A stretch of DNA of 64,000 bases, from positions 4,535,001-4,599,000 of the forward strand of contig NZ_CP146986.1 of NCBI RefSeq assembly GCF_037126175.1. The letters run 5' to 3'. A model generated the notes under the pieces. The model was not told the DNA's origin. It saw only the letters and a program-made list of their open reading frames with translations, and did no database searches. Positions 53,168 to 64,000 of the stretch are shown here, in pieces. The stretch comes from Pseudomonas sp. RSB 5.4. GTDB lineage: Bacteria > Pseudomonadota > Gammaproteobacteria > Pseudomonadales > Pseudomonadaceae. Made by a program: the position numbers and the translations under genes. Each line of letters begins with the position of its first letter. Position 1 is the stretch's first letter.

Positions 53168-54682
53168 GTGTCAGTGGAACTTTGGCAGCAGTGCGTGGAG
53201 CTTTTGCGCGAGGAGCTGCCTGCCCAACAATTCAACACCTGGATCCGTCCACTACAGGTCGAAGCCGAAGGCGACGAGTTGCGCGTCTACGCACCGAACC
53301 GTTTTGTGCTGGACTGGGTCAACGAAAAGTACCTCGGTCGCGTCCTTGAACTGCTGGATGAGCACGGCAACGGCATGGCGCCAGCGCTTTCCTTATTAAT
53401 AGGCAGCAAACGCAGCTCGGCACCGCGCGCCGCGCCGAATGCACCGTTGGCTGCGGCGCAAGCTCAGGCCAATGCCGCGCCGGCCAGCCCGCCAACGCCA
53501 GCGCCGAGCGCAGCCCCGGCCAAGCGCTCGACGCAGAAAACCGAGGAAGTCAGTGAAGAGCCGTCCCGCGACAGCTTTGATCCGATGGCCGGTGCGGCAT
53601 CGCAACAGGCCCCGGTTCGCGCCGAACAGCGCACTGTGCAGGTCGAAGGCGCGCTCAAACACACCAGCTACCTGAACCGCACCTTTACCTTCGAGAACTT
53701 CGTCGAAGGCAAGTCCAACCAGCTCGCCCGTGCGGCGGCCTGGCAAGTAGCGGATAACCCGAAGCACGGCTACAACCCGTTGTTCCTTTATGGCGGCGTC
53801 GGCTTGGGTAAAACCCACTTGATGCACGCTGTGGGTAACCATCTATTAAAGAAGAACCCGAATGCCAAGGTCGTGTACCTGCATTCCGAGCGCTTCGTGG
53901 CCGACATGGTCAAGGCGCTGCAACTGAACGCGATCAACGAGTTCAAGCGTTTCTACCGTTCGGTGGACGCGTTGCTGATCGACGATATTCAGTTCTTCGC
54001 CCGTAAAGAGCGTTCCCAGGAAGAGTTTTTCCACACCTTCAACGCCCTGCTTGAAGGTGGCCAGCAGGTCATTCTCACCAGTGACCGCTACCCGAAAGAA
54101 ATCGAAGGCCTTGAAGAGCGCCTCAAATCTCGTTTCGGCTGGGGCCTGACGGTTGCCGTCGAGCCGCCGGAACTGGAAACCCGCGTGGCGATCTTGATGA
54201 AGAAGGCCGACCAGGCCAAAGTCGAGTTGCCGCACGACGCGGCGTTCTTCATTGCCCAGCGAATTCGTTCCAACGTCCGCGAGCTGGAAGGTGCGCTGAA
54301 ACGCGTGATCGCTCACTCGCACTTCATGGGCCGCGACATCACCATCGAGTTGATTCGCGAATCCCTGAAGGACTTGTTGGCACTGCAGGACAAACTGGTC
54401 TCTGTGGATAACATTCAGCGCACCGTCGCCGAGTACTACAAGATCAAGATTTCCGACCTGCTGTCCAAGCGCCGTTCGCGCTCGGTGGCTCGTCCGCGTC
54501 AGGTGGCCATGGCATTGTCCAAGGAACTGACCAACCACAGCCTGCCGGAAATCGGCGATGTGTTTGGTGGTCGCGACCACACGACGGTGTTGCACGCCTG
54601 CCGCAAGATCAACGAACTTAAGGAATCCGACGCGGACATCCGCGAGGACTACAAGAACCTGCTGCGTACACTGACCACTTGA
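53168..54682 (+). CDS. dnaA: Chromosomal replication initiator DnaA
   Basis: A 504-residue AAA+ initiator. N-terminal domain I ([21 protein letters not shown]), a long Ala/Pro-rich linker (about residues 80-160), Walker [13 protein letters not shown] near 208-220, Walker [10 protein letters not shown] near 268 and the C-terminal DNA-binding signature [15 protein letters not shown] near 466. The start is GTG at 53168 with AGGGGA upstream. A perfect DnaA box lies inside the gene at 54403. Confidence 0.98.
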   Translation: MSVELWQQCVELLREELPAQQFNTWIRPLQVEAEGDELRVYAPNRFVLDWVNEKYLGRVLELLDEHGNGMAPALSLLIGSKRSSAPRAAPNAPLAAAQAQANAAPASPPTPAPSAAPAKRSTQKTEEVSEEPSRDSFDPMAGAASQQAPVRAEQRTVQVEGALKHTSYLNRTFTFENFVEGKSNQLARAAAWQVADNPKHGYNPLFLYGGVGLGKTHLMHAVGNHLLKKNPNAKVVYLHSERFVADMVKALQLNAINEFKRFYRSVDALLIDDIQFFARKERSQEEFFHTFNALLEGGQQVILTSDRYPKEIEGLEERLKSRFGWGLTVAVEPPELETRVAILMKKADQAKVELPHDAAFFIAQRIRSNVRELEGALKRVIAHSHFMGRDITIELIRESLKDLLALQDKLVSVDNIQRTVAEYYKIKISDLLSKRRSRSVARPRQVAMALSKELTNHSLPEIGDVFGGRDHTTVLHACRKINELKESDADIREDYKNLLRTLTT

Positions 54683-54721
54683 TGAACACCAGCGCAGCTT
54701 ATTAAGGCAAGGGACTAGACC

Positions 54722-55825
54722 ATGCATTTCACCATTCAACGCGAAGCCCTGTTGAAACCCCTGCAACTGGTCGCAGGCGTCGTCGAGCGCCGACAGACCT
54801 TGCCGGTACTGTCCAACGTGCTGTTGGTCGTCGATGGCCAGCAACTGTCGCTGACCGGTACCGATCTGGAAGTCGAGCTGGTCGGTCGCGTGCAACTCGA
54901 AGAGCCGGCCGAAACCGGTTCCATCACCGTGCCTGCGCGCAAGCTGATGGACATCTGCAAGAGCCTGCCCAACGACGCGCTGATCGACATCAAGGTCGAC
55001 GAGCAGAAGCTGGTCGTGAAGGCCGGCCGTAGCCGTTTCACCCTGTCGACCCTGCCGGCCAACGATTTCCCGACGGTTGAAGAAGGCCCGGGCTCGCTGA
55101 CCTGCAGCCTGGAGCAGAGCAAACTGCGTCGTCTGATTGAACGCACCAGCTTCGCCATGGCCCAGCAGGACGTGCGCTACTACCTCAACGGTATGCTGCT
55201 GGAAGTCTCGGCAGGTGTGATCCGCGCCGTGGCCACCGACGGTCACCGTCTGGCGATGTGCTCGATGCAGGCCGATATCGGTCAGCCGGATCGCCACCAG
55301 GTGATCGTGCCGCGCAAGGGTATTCTGGAACTGGCGCGTCTGCTCACCGAGCCGGATGGCAACGTCAGCATCGTTCTGGGTCAGCACCACATCCGCGCCA
55401 CCACCGGCGAATTCACCTTCACCTCGAAGCTGGTCGACGGCAAGTTCCCGGATTACGAGCGCGTTCTGCCGAAGGGCGGCGACAAGCTGGTACTGGGCGA
55501 TCGTCAGGCCCTGCGTGAAGCGTTCAGCCGTACCGCGATTCTGTCCAACGAGAAGTACCGCGGCATTCGTCTGCAACTGGCCAACGGTCAGTTGAAGATC
55601 CAGGCCAACAACCCGGAGCAGGAAGAAGCGGAAGAAGAAGTGGGCGTTGAATACAACGGCGGCTCGCTGGAAATCGGCTTCAACGTGAGCTATTTGCTCG
55701 ACGTGCTGGGCGTGATGACCACCGAGCAGGTTCGCCTGATCCTGTCCGACTCCAACAGCAGTGCGCTGGTGCAAGAGTCCGACAATGACGACTCGGCTTA
55801 TGTTGTCATGCCGATGCGTCTGTAA
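54722..55825 (+). CDS. dnaN: DNA polymerase III beta subunit (sliding clamp)
   Basis: A 367-residue clamp with three repeated domains and C-terminal MPMRL. It begins MHFTIQREALLKPLQLVAGVVERRQTLPVLSNVLL, standard for the family. 39 bases after dnaA; probably co-transcribed with recF and gyrB. Confidence 0.98.
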   Translation: MHFTIQREALLKPLQLVAGVVERRQTLPVLSNVLLVVDGQQLSLTGTDLEVELVGRVQLEEPAETGSITVPARKLMDICKSLPNDALIDIKVDEQKLVVKAGRSRFTLSTLPANDFPTVEEGPGSLTCSLEQSKLRRLIERTSFAMAQQDVRYYLNGMLLEVSAGVIRAVATDGHRLAMCSMQADIGQPDRHQVIVPRKGILELARLLTEPDGNVSIVLGQHHIRATTGEFTFTSKLVDGKFPDYERVLPKGGDKLVLGDRQALREAFSRTAILSNEKYRGIRLQLANGQLKIQANNPEQEEAEEEVGVEYNGGSLEIGFNVSYLLDVLGVMTTEQVRLILSDSNSSALVQESDNDDSAYVVMPMRL

Positions 55826-55839
55826 TCAGCTGATCCTGG

Positions 55840-59366
<3,527 letters not shown>

Positions 59367-59386
59367 GGTTGCCGACTCTGCTCACG

Positions 59387-59414
59387 AAAAGCCCGCGCAA
59401 GCGGGCTTTTTTTT
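59387..59414 (+). terminator. Rho-independent terminator after gyrB
   Basis: Stem AAAAGCCCGC/GCGGGCTTTT with loop GCAA and a T run, 21 bases after the gyrB stop. Confidence 0.93.
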
Positions 59415-59513
59415 GCGTTCAATTTCGTCTTGAGGCGCGATACGATGCGGCTCTCCCGTCGCAGACAGGCGGCGGCCGGATTGTAGAAAAACGACTAAAA
59501 AAAGAGCAATCAA

Positions 59514-61637
59514 TTGACTCATCAATGCGTAACGAAGGATTCCGTTAGACGTCCATGGGTCAATGCGTTGCCCTTGCTGCTGGGGGTTGTGGCGTTTTTT
59601 ATCGTCATCGGCCCCAGGGCGCTGAACCCGCAAAACATTGCGTGGCTGGGCAGTGGTGATCCGGCCACGCACTACCTGGGTTGGGTGTTCTTCAGACACT
59701 CGCCCTGGTCTTGGCCCCTAGGACTTAACCCTTCGTATGGATTGGAGCTGAGCAGCGCAATCATCTTTTCTGATTCCAATCCTCTGTTGGCCTTGATCTT
59801 CAAACCCTTCGCCGAATGGCTGCCCGAACCCTTTCAGTACTTTGGCCTCTGGCTACTGCTGTGCTTCGTGCTACAGGGCTGGTTCGCCTGGAAGCTGGTG
59901 GGCTTGGCCACCGCCAACAATGCGCTGCGCTTATTGAGCGTGACGCTTTTTCTGTTCAACCCTGCACTGATTTCGCGAATGGGCGAGCATCTGTCCCTCG
60001 CGGGGCATTTTCTGATCCTGGCCGCGTTGTTTCTGGCATTGCGCCCTCGCGTCAAATGGCGTCGTTTGGCTTGGGGCGGATTGTTGGCATTCGCGGCCTT
60101 GATACACGCTTATCTATTGGCAATGGTGGGCTTGATCTGGCTGGCCGACCTGCTGACTCGATCATTGAAGCGGCAATTGCCATTGAAAAACGCGTTGGTC
60201 GAACTGGTTGGCTTTCTGTTGCTGACAGCGGGGTGTTGCTGGCAAGCGGGCTATTTCACCGTTAAAGGAGAGGGCCTTGCTTCATTCGGCTTTGGTTTGT
60301 TTCGCGCCAACGCGCTAACCTTTTTCGACCCCGCCGGATGGTCTTATATTCTGGGCGATATACCTGGCGTGCCTGGGGATTCGGCCGGTATGGCTTTTCC
60401 GGGGACTGGGGTGATATTCCTGTTGGCTTGCGTGCTGTGGTTCATCCGCTCAGGCAATAGCCATGTCGTGGCAGCACTGCGCAAACAGTGGTTATTGCTG
60501 ATGGCACTGTTGGGCCTGATGCTTTTTGCGTTCTCCAACAGGATCGGTGTCGGACCGTTCGAGTTCGTTTATGGATTACCTGAGCCTGTCATTGCCATGG
60601 CCGGTATTTTCCGCGCTTCGGGGCGAATGATCTGGCCGGTCATGTACGCGGCGATCTTTGCGGTGGTGTTCCTGATCGTGCGTAACGCGGCGCCACGGAC
60701 CGCGCTGGTACTGTTGCTGACAGCGCTGCTGGTACAGGTCGTCGACACCCGGGCTGGTTGGGCCGGCATACGCCGGCAACAGATGGCCACGCCCGCTGTA
60801 GCCTGGCAAAGTCCAATGGTCGATCCGTTCTGGCAAAGTGCAGCGGCGCATTATGAGAAGGTCCGCTACATGATTCCGCAGAACCTGACGGCTCATTGGA
60901 TGACGCTTTCCGATTACGCGGGCAACAACCGCCTCGCCACCGATGCGGTGTACTTGGGCCGCGTAAGCGCACAAGCCCAGGAGGATCTGCAGCATACCGC
61001 CGCCAGAACCATCGACTCCGGCAAATATCAATCCGATACTCTCTATGTGCTTGAGCAGCGGGCAGCGCTGCAAGCGGCGCTCAATGTGGACGGTGCCAGC
61101 GACGCGTTGGTCAGGATTGACGGCTTCTATGTGCTGGCACCGGGCTGGAGGCGCTGCGCTGAGTGTCTGCCAAGCATGGTTGGTGCACCCCGGGATTTGA
61201 TCCCTTCATTCGGTGCCGGCGAGAAACTGAAGTTTGTCGAGGGGAGCCGAGGCGCAGACGCACTCGGCAAAGGCTGGTGGTTTGCCGAGACGTGGGGTAC
61301 AGGGTCAGTCGGCTCTGATGCCGAGATCATTCTTCAGCCCAAAGCTGGCGTGAGTTCACTGACGCTTGAAACCAATGCGTTTCTGTCTGAGAAAACCCCG
61401 CGTCAAGCGGTAGATATCATGATCAATAACGTGCCTATTACCTCTACCAGCCTGACCAACGCCACCAGCAACACAATCAACATCAACCTGCCCGCCGAGG
61501 TGCAGGCTCTCGTCGCACAGCAAGGCGTGCTGCGTATCCAGCTGCACTTCCCGCTGGCAATCAGCCCGCATGACCTGGGCTGGAGCGAAGACACTCGCAA
61601 ACTGGCGATCGGCTTGCTGGCGCTGACCTTTCATTGA
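59514..61637 (+). CDS. Polytopic membrane protein, DUF6311-like
   Basis: A 707-residue protein. The first about 430 residues hold ten or more membrane segments (for example LPLLLGVVAFFIVIG, WLLLCFVLQGWFAWKLVG, FLILAALFLALRP). The acidic stretch SGDPATHYLGWVFFRHSPW after the first segment is typical of GT-C glycosyltransferases that use a lipid-linked sugar. The C-terminal about 270 residues are soluble, with beta-rich character. I associate it with DUF6311, an assignment from memory. The start is TTG at 59514; no ATG in frame precedes the first membrane segment. Function unknown; a role in surface glycan transfer is a guess. Confidence 0.75.
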   Translation: MTHQCVTKDSVRRPWVNALPLLLGVVAFFIVIGPRALNPQNIAWLGSGDPATHYLGWVFFRHSPWSWPLGLNPSYGLELSSAIIFSDSNPLLALIFKPFAEWLPEPFQYFGLWLLLCFVLQGWFAWKLVGLATANNALRLLSVTLFLFNPALISRMGEHLSLAGHFLILAALFLALRPRVKWRRLAWGGLLAFAALIHAYLLAMVGLIWLADLLTRSLKRQLPLKNALVELVGFLLLTAGCCWQAGYFTVKGEGLASFGFGLFRANALTFFDPAGWSYILGDIPGVPGDSAGMAFPGTGVIFLLACVLWFIRSGNSHVVAALRKQWLLLMALLGLMLFAFSNRIGVGPFEFVYGLPEPVIAMAGIFRASGRMIWPVMYAAIFAVVFLIVRNAAPRTALVLLLTALLVQVVDTRAGWAGIRRQQMATPAVAWQSPMVDPFWQSAAAHYEKVRYMIPQNLTAHWMTLSDYAGNNRLATDAVYLGRVSAQAQEDLQHTAARTIDSGKYQSDTLYVLEQRAALQAALNVDGASDALVRIDGFYVLAPGWRRCAECLPSMVGAPRDLIPSFGAGEKLKFVEGSRGADALGKGWWFAETWGTGSVGSDAEIILQPKAGVSSLTLETNAFLSEKTPRQAVDIMINNVPITSTSLTNATSNTININLPAEVQALVAQQGVLRIQLHFPLAISPHDLGWSEDTRKLAIGLLALTFH

Positions 61638-61639
61638 TC

Positions 61640-61675
61640 AAGGGGGCCAACGCAATGCTGTTGGCCTGCCCTTTT
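61640..61675. terminator. Bidirectional terminator between convergent genes
   Basis: A 12-base-pair stem (61640-61651 with 61660-61673, two bulged bases) with A residues on the left and TTTT on the right. It lies between the DUF6311-like gene and the response regulator gene. Confidence 0.75.
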
Positions 61676-62394
61676 CACTCGCTCGTTGTCGCGACACTTT
61701 CCAACCGATACCCATACCCATAAATCGTCAGCAACTGCCAACCCCGATCCGCCGTCAGCCCCAGTTTGTTGCGCAGGCGATAGATGTGCGTATCCAGTGG
61801 CCGTGACGACGCCACTTCTTCATGGGGCCAGAAGCGTTCGTATAGGTACTCGCGCGACAACGGCCGACCCAGGTTACTGAACAGGCAGCGCGCCAGGCGG
61901 TATTCACGCTCGGTCATGATGACTGCCTTGCCCTCGCGGGTGACGCTCAGTTCGGCATCGTCGAATGTCAGGTCATTGAAGGTCAGGACTTCGGCAGCGG
62001 TACTGCGTTGCTGACTATGCCGGCGCAGTACGGCGGCGACTCGGGCTTTCAACTCGTTGGGGCGGAACGGTTTGCTCACGTAATCGTCGGCACCGGCGTT
62101 CAGCGCCTGGACGATATCGCTTTCGCCGTCGCGGCTGGTCAGCATGATCGCGGCGGGTGGCGACTCCATGTGCTCACGGGTCCAGCGCAGCAGCGCCAGG
62201 CCCGTCAGGTCGGGCAGTTGCCAGTCGAGGATCAGCAGGTCGAAAGTGTCCCGGCGCAACTGGCGCAGCAGGTCCTCGCCCCGCTCAAAGCTGTGCAGCG
62301 ACCAGGGCTGGTCTCCCACCGCAGCCATCTGCTGCAGGGTTTGCTCGACCCGACGCAGTTCGGCGGGTTCATCGTCCAGTATCGCAACGCGCAT
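61675..62394 (-). CDS. OmpR/PhoB-family response regulator
   Basis: A 239-residue regulator. The N-terminal receiver domain has acidic residues in ILDDEP, the phosphoacceptor Asp in LLILDWQLPD near residue 60, and a Lys in DYVSKPF. The C-terminal winged helix is about residues 140-235 (MTEREYRLARCLFSNLGRPLSREYLYERFW). The ATG at 62394 has AAGGAA upstream. It diverges from the sensor kinase gene at 62563, its likely partner. Confidence 0.93.
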   Translation of the reverse strand: MRVAILDDEPAELRRVEQTLQQMAAVGDQPWSLHSFERGEDLLRQLRRDTFDLLILDWQLPDLTGLALLRWTREHMESPPAAIMLTSRDGESDIVQALNAGADDYVSKPFRPNELKARVAAVLRRHSQQRSTAAEVLTFNDLTFDDAELSVTREGKAVIMTEREYRLARCLFSNLGRPLSREYLYERFWPHEEVASSRPLDTHIYRLRNKLGLTADRGWQLLTIYGYGYRLESVATTSE

Positions 62395-62562
62395 ACGCGT
62401 GGGTTCCTTGTTGCTTGGGCAGTGGCCGGCCACCATAACGGCTTGGCCTGTGCGGTGAAAGTAAGCAATCCACCATCGGTCGTCGTCCGCTATGATTCTT
62501 CGGATCTACCTCCTCAGACCTGTGACCCATGAAACCATTCACTGTCACCTGCCCTGTTTGTC

Positions 62563-64000
62563 ATGAATAGCCCGCGTCGGCGTGAAAGCCGCGAGCCGAG
62601 TCAGGTCCAACGCCTGTTTCGGCGGCTGGTCCGTGAGTGGTTGTGGATAAGTCTAGTGTTGTTACCGCTGACTGCCTTGTTGTCGTATCGCGCCCAGATC
62701 AATTTGCACGACACGTCGCCGGGCTTGAGCGCATTGCTCTCGGTGGGGCTGGTGGCGTGTGTCCTCGGCTTGCTGCTGTGGCGCCCGCGCTGGGCGATCT
62801 GGGTAACATTGGGCGGGGTGGCGTGCGTGTTGCTGGCCAGCGTCGGCCTGGCGGAAGTCCGGCACTGGTGGTCACCGACCCCATCGGCGCTCGGCATGTT
62901 GTTCGGTTACCTGATCTGGAACTGGCGGCGCCTGAGCGTGGTGCTGACGTATTTTGGCTGGGAGCTGGCGCGGCTGGACCGCGAGCCGAAAGTATTTCCG
63001 GAACGGCGCCGCGCGCAATTAACCAGCGCCGACCAGCTGCAGGGCCAGATCATGGCGCTGGAGCAAGCGATGAGCCGCACCCGCGATACCCGGCGCTTCA
63101 TTGCCGACGGTCTGGAGTACCTGCCGGTGGCGACGCTGATCAGCGATCCCAAGGGGCAGATCCTCTTGGGTAATCGCAAGGCTCGGGTATTGTTCGATCA
63201 CCCGCTGGTGGGTGGCGACGTTCTCGAGCAACTGGCCCGTCTCGGTTACCCGGAGTTGTCCACAGAACCCCGCCCGGCATTGTCCACTCTGGCGCTGCTG
63301 GAGTTTCGCGATCACAAGGAGCGCAGCCTGCGTCTGGAGCGGGCGGCATTGCTGCCGGTGGACGGCGATACTCCCATTGGCTGGCTGCTCAGCCTCACCG
63401 ACCTGAGTGCCGAACGCGCCGCTGAAGAACAGCGCGGCGTACTGCTGCGTTTTCTGTCCCACGACCTGCGCGCCCCGCATTCGGCGATCCTTGCTCTGCT
63501 CGATGTGCATCGCCATCAGGCCGGAGCGGATTCACCGCTGTTCGAGCAGATCGAGCGCCAGGTCCGCCGCGCGCTGGAATTGACCGATGGCTTCGTGTTG
63601 CTGGCGCGGGCGGAATCCGAGGCTTACCAGTTTCAGCCCAGCCTGTTCGCGATGCTGGTGCTGGACGTGCTGGATCAGGCGTTGCCCATCGCCCAGCAGA
63701 AAAGCATCGAACTGCTGCACACGATGGACGAACAATCCCAGGAGCGTCTGGTCAACGCTGATCAAGGCCTGCTGACCCGCGCCTTGTTCAACCTGTTGGA
63801 AAACGCCATCAAGTACAGCCCGGCCGACACAACGATCGAGTTGAGTGTCAGTTGCCAGGGCGACTGGTTGCGCTGTGAACTGAGCGATCAGGGCAAAGGC
63901 ATCGCCGCCGAGGAATTGCCGGATCTGTTCATGCAGTACCGACGCTTTTCATCGGCGCAAGGTATCGATGGTGTGGGTTTGGGGCTGTCGATGGTCAAGG
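62563..64000 (+). CDS. Sensor histidine kinase, apparently without its CHASE2 sensor (3' end cut)
   Basis: 479 residues are visible. An N-terminal membrane segment (REWLWISLVLLPLTALLSY) is followed at once by further membrane segments (LSVGLVACVLGLLLW, ATWVTLG-type, SALGMLFGYLIWNW), then a PAS-like region, the H box FLSHDLRAPHSAI with the phosphoacceptor His, and the N and G boxes of the ATPase domain (FNLLENAIKYS; GLGLSMVK at the window end). Kinases with this N-terminus and this three-segment block normally have a periplasmic CHASE2 domain of about 270 residues between them; here it is missing. An in-frame stop at 62530 fixes the start at or after it. It is divergent from its probable response regulator. 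Confidence 0.85.
   Translation, partial: MNSPRRRESREPSQVQRLFRRLVREWLWISLVLLPLTALLSYRAQINLHDTSPGLSALLSVGLVACVLGLLLWRPRWAIWVTLGGVACVLLASVGLAEVRHWWSPTPSALGMLFGYLIWNWRRLSVVLTYFGWELARLDREPKVFPERRRAQLTSADQLQGQIMALEQAMSRTRDTRRFIADGLEYLPVATLISDPKGQILLGNRKARVLFDHPLVGGDVLEQLARLGYPELSTEPRPALSTLALLEFRDHKERSLRLERAALLPVDGDTPIGWLLSLTDLSAERAAEEQRGVLLRFLSHDLRAPHSAILALLDVHRHQAGADSPLFEQIERQVRRALELTDGFVLLARAESEAYQFQPSLFAMLVLDVLDQALPIAQQKSIELLHTMDEQSQERLVNADQGLLTRALFNLLENAIKYSPADTTIELSVSCQGDWLRCELSDQGKGIAAEELPDLFMQYRRFSSAQGIDGVGLGLSMVK

Overview
This window is about 64 kb around the chromosomal replication origin of a Pseudomonas, most likely a member of the P. fluorescens group. The evidence is the gene order parB-parA-rsmG-mnmG-[gap]-mnmE-yidC-yidD-rnpA-rpmH-[oriC]-dnaA-dnaN-recF-gyrB. 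It is flanked by the atp operon, glmU-glmR-glmS, a common-polysaccharide-antigen (A-band, D-rhamnan) locus and Pseudomonas-type REP inverted repeats. I see no tRNA, rRNA, insertion sequence, prophage or CRISPR array.

Layout. (1) 1-609: the 5' part of a cyclopropane-fatty-acid-synthase-like methyltransferase, cut by the window edge. (2) 819-6782, minus strand: a tightly overlapping four-gene operon of three SPFH (HflK/HflC/stomatin-like) membrane proteins and a P1B-type metal ATPase. One SPFH protein has an extremely histidine-rich N-terminal tail, and a Zur-like palindrome lies just upstream of the operon. This is the least understood and most interesting system here. (3) 6993-13070: lpdA, an Lrp/LysE divergent pair, and a two-gene unit of an exported hypothetical protein and a DUF3142 lipoprotein. 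(4) 13118-28328: a surface-polysaccharide locus. Five minus-strand genes (two methyltransferases, an acyltransferase, two glycosyltransferase-like proteins) match the accessory genes next to the P. aeruginosa A-band cluster. They diverge from the plus-strand operon rmd-gmd-wbpW-wzm-wzt-wbpX-wbpY-wbpZ, which makes GDP-D-rhamnose, polymerises it and exports the chain. (5) 28470-32216: a fused flavin/2Fe-2S oxidoreductase, a glutathione S-transferase and a LysR regulator. (6) 32292-36498: glmS, glmR, glmU (UDP-GlcNAc supply). (7) 36616-43734: atpIBEFHAGDC, the F1Fo ATP synthase. (8) 43883-52601: chromosome partition, tRNA modification, membrane insertion and RNase P/L34 genes. (9) 52602-53167: oriC with four perfect DnaA boxes; a second DnaA-box cluster lies at 48333-48534. 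(10) 53168-59366: dnaA, dnaN, recF, gyrB. (11) 59514-64000: a large DUF6311-like membrane protein and a divergent two-component system whose kinase runs off the end of the window.

Most genes on both sides of oriC point away from it, so transcription runs with replication. The main exceptions are the A-band operon, lpdA and the LysE gene. The sequence is unusually rich in perfect DnaA boxes (at least 23) and contains two parS-type palindromes, one inside recF and one 53 kb away inside an SPFH gene.
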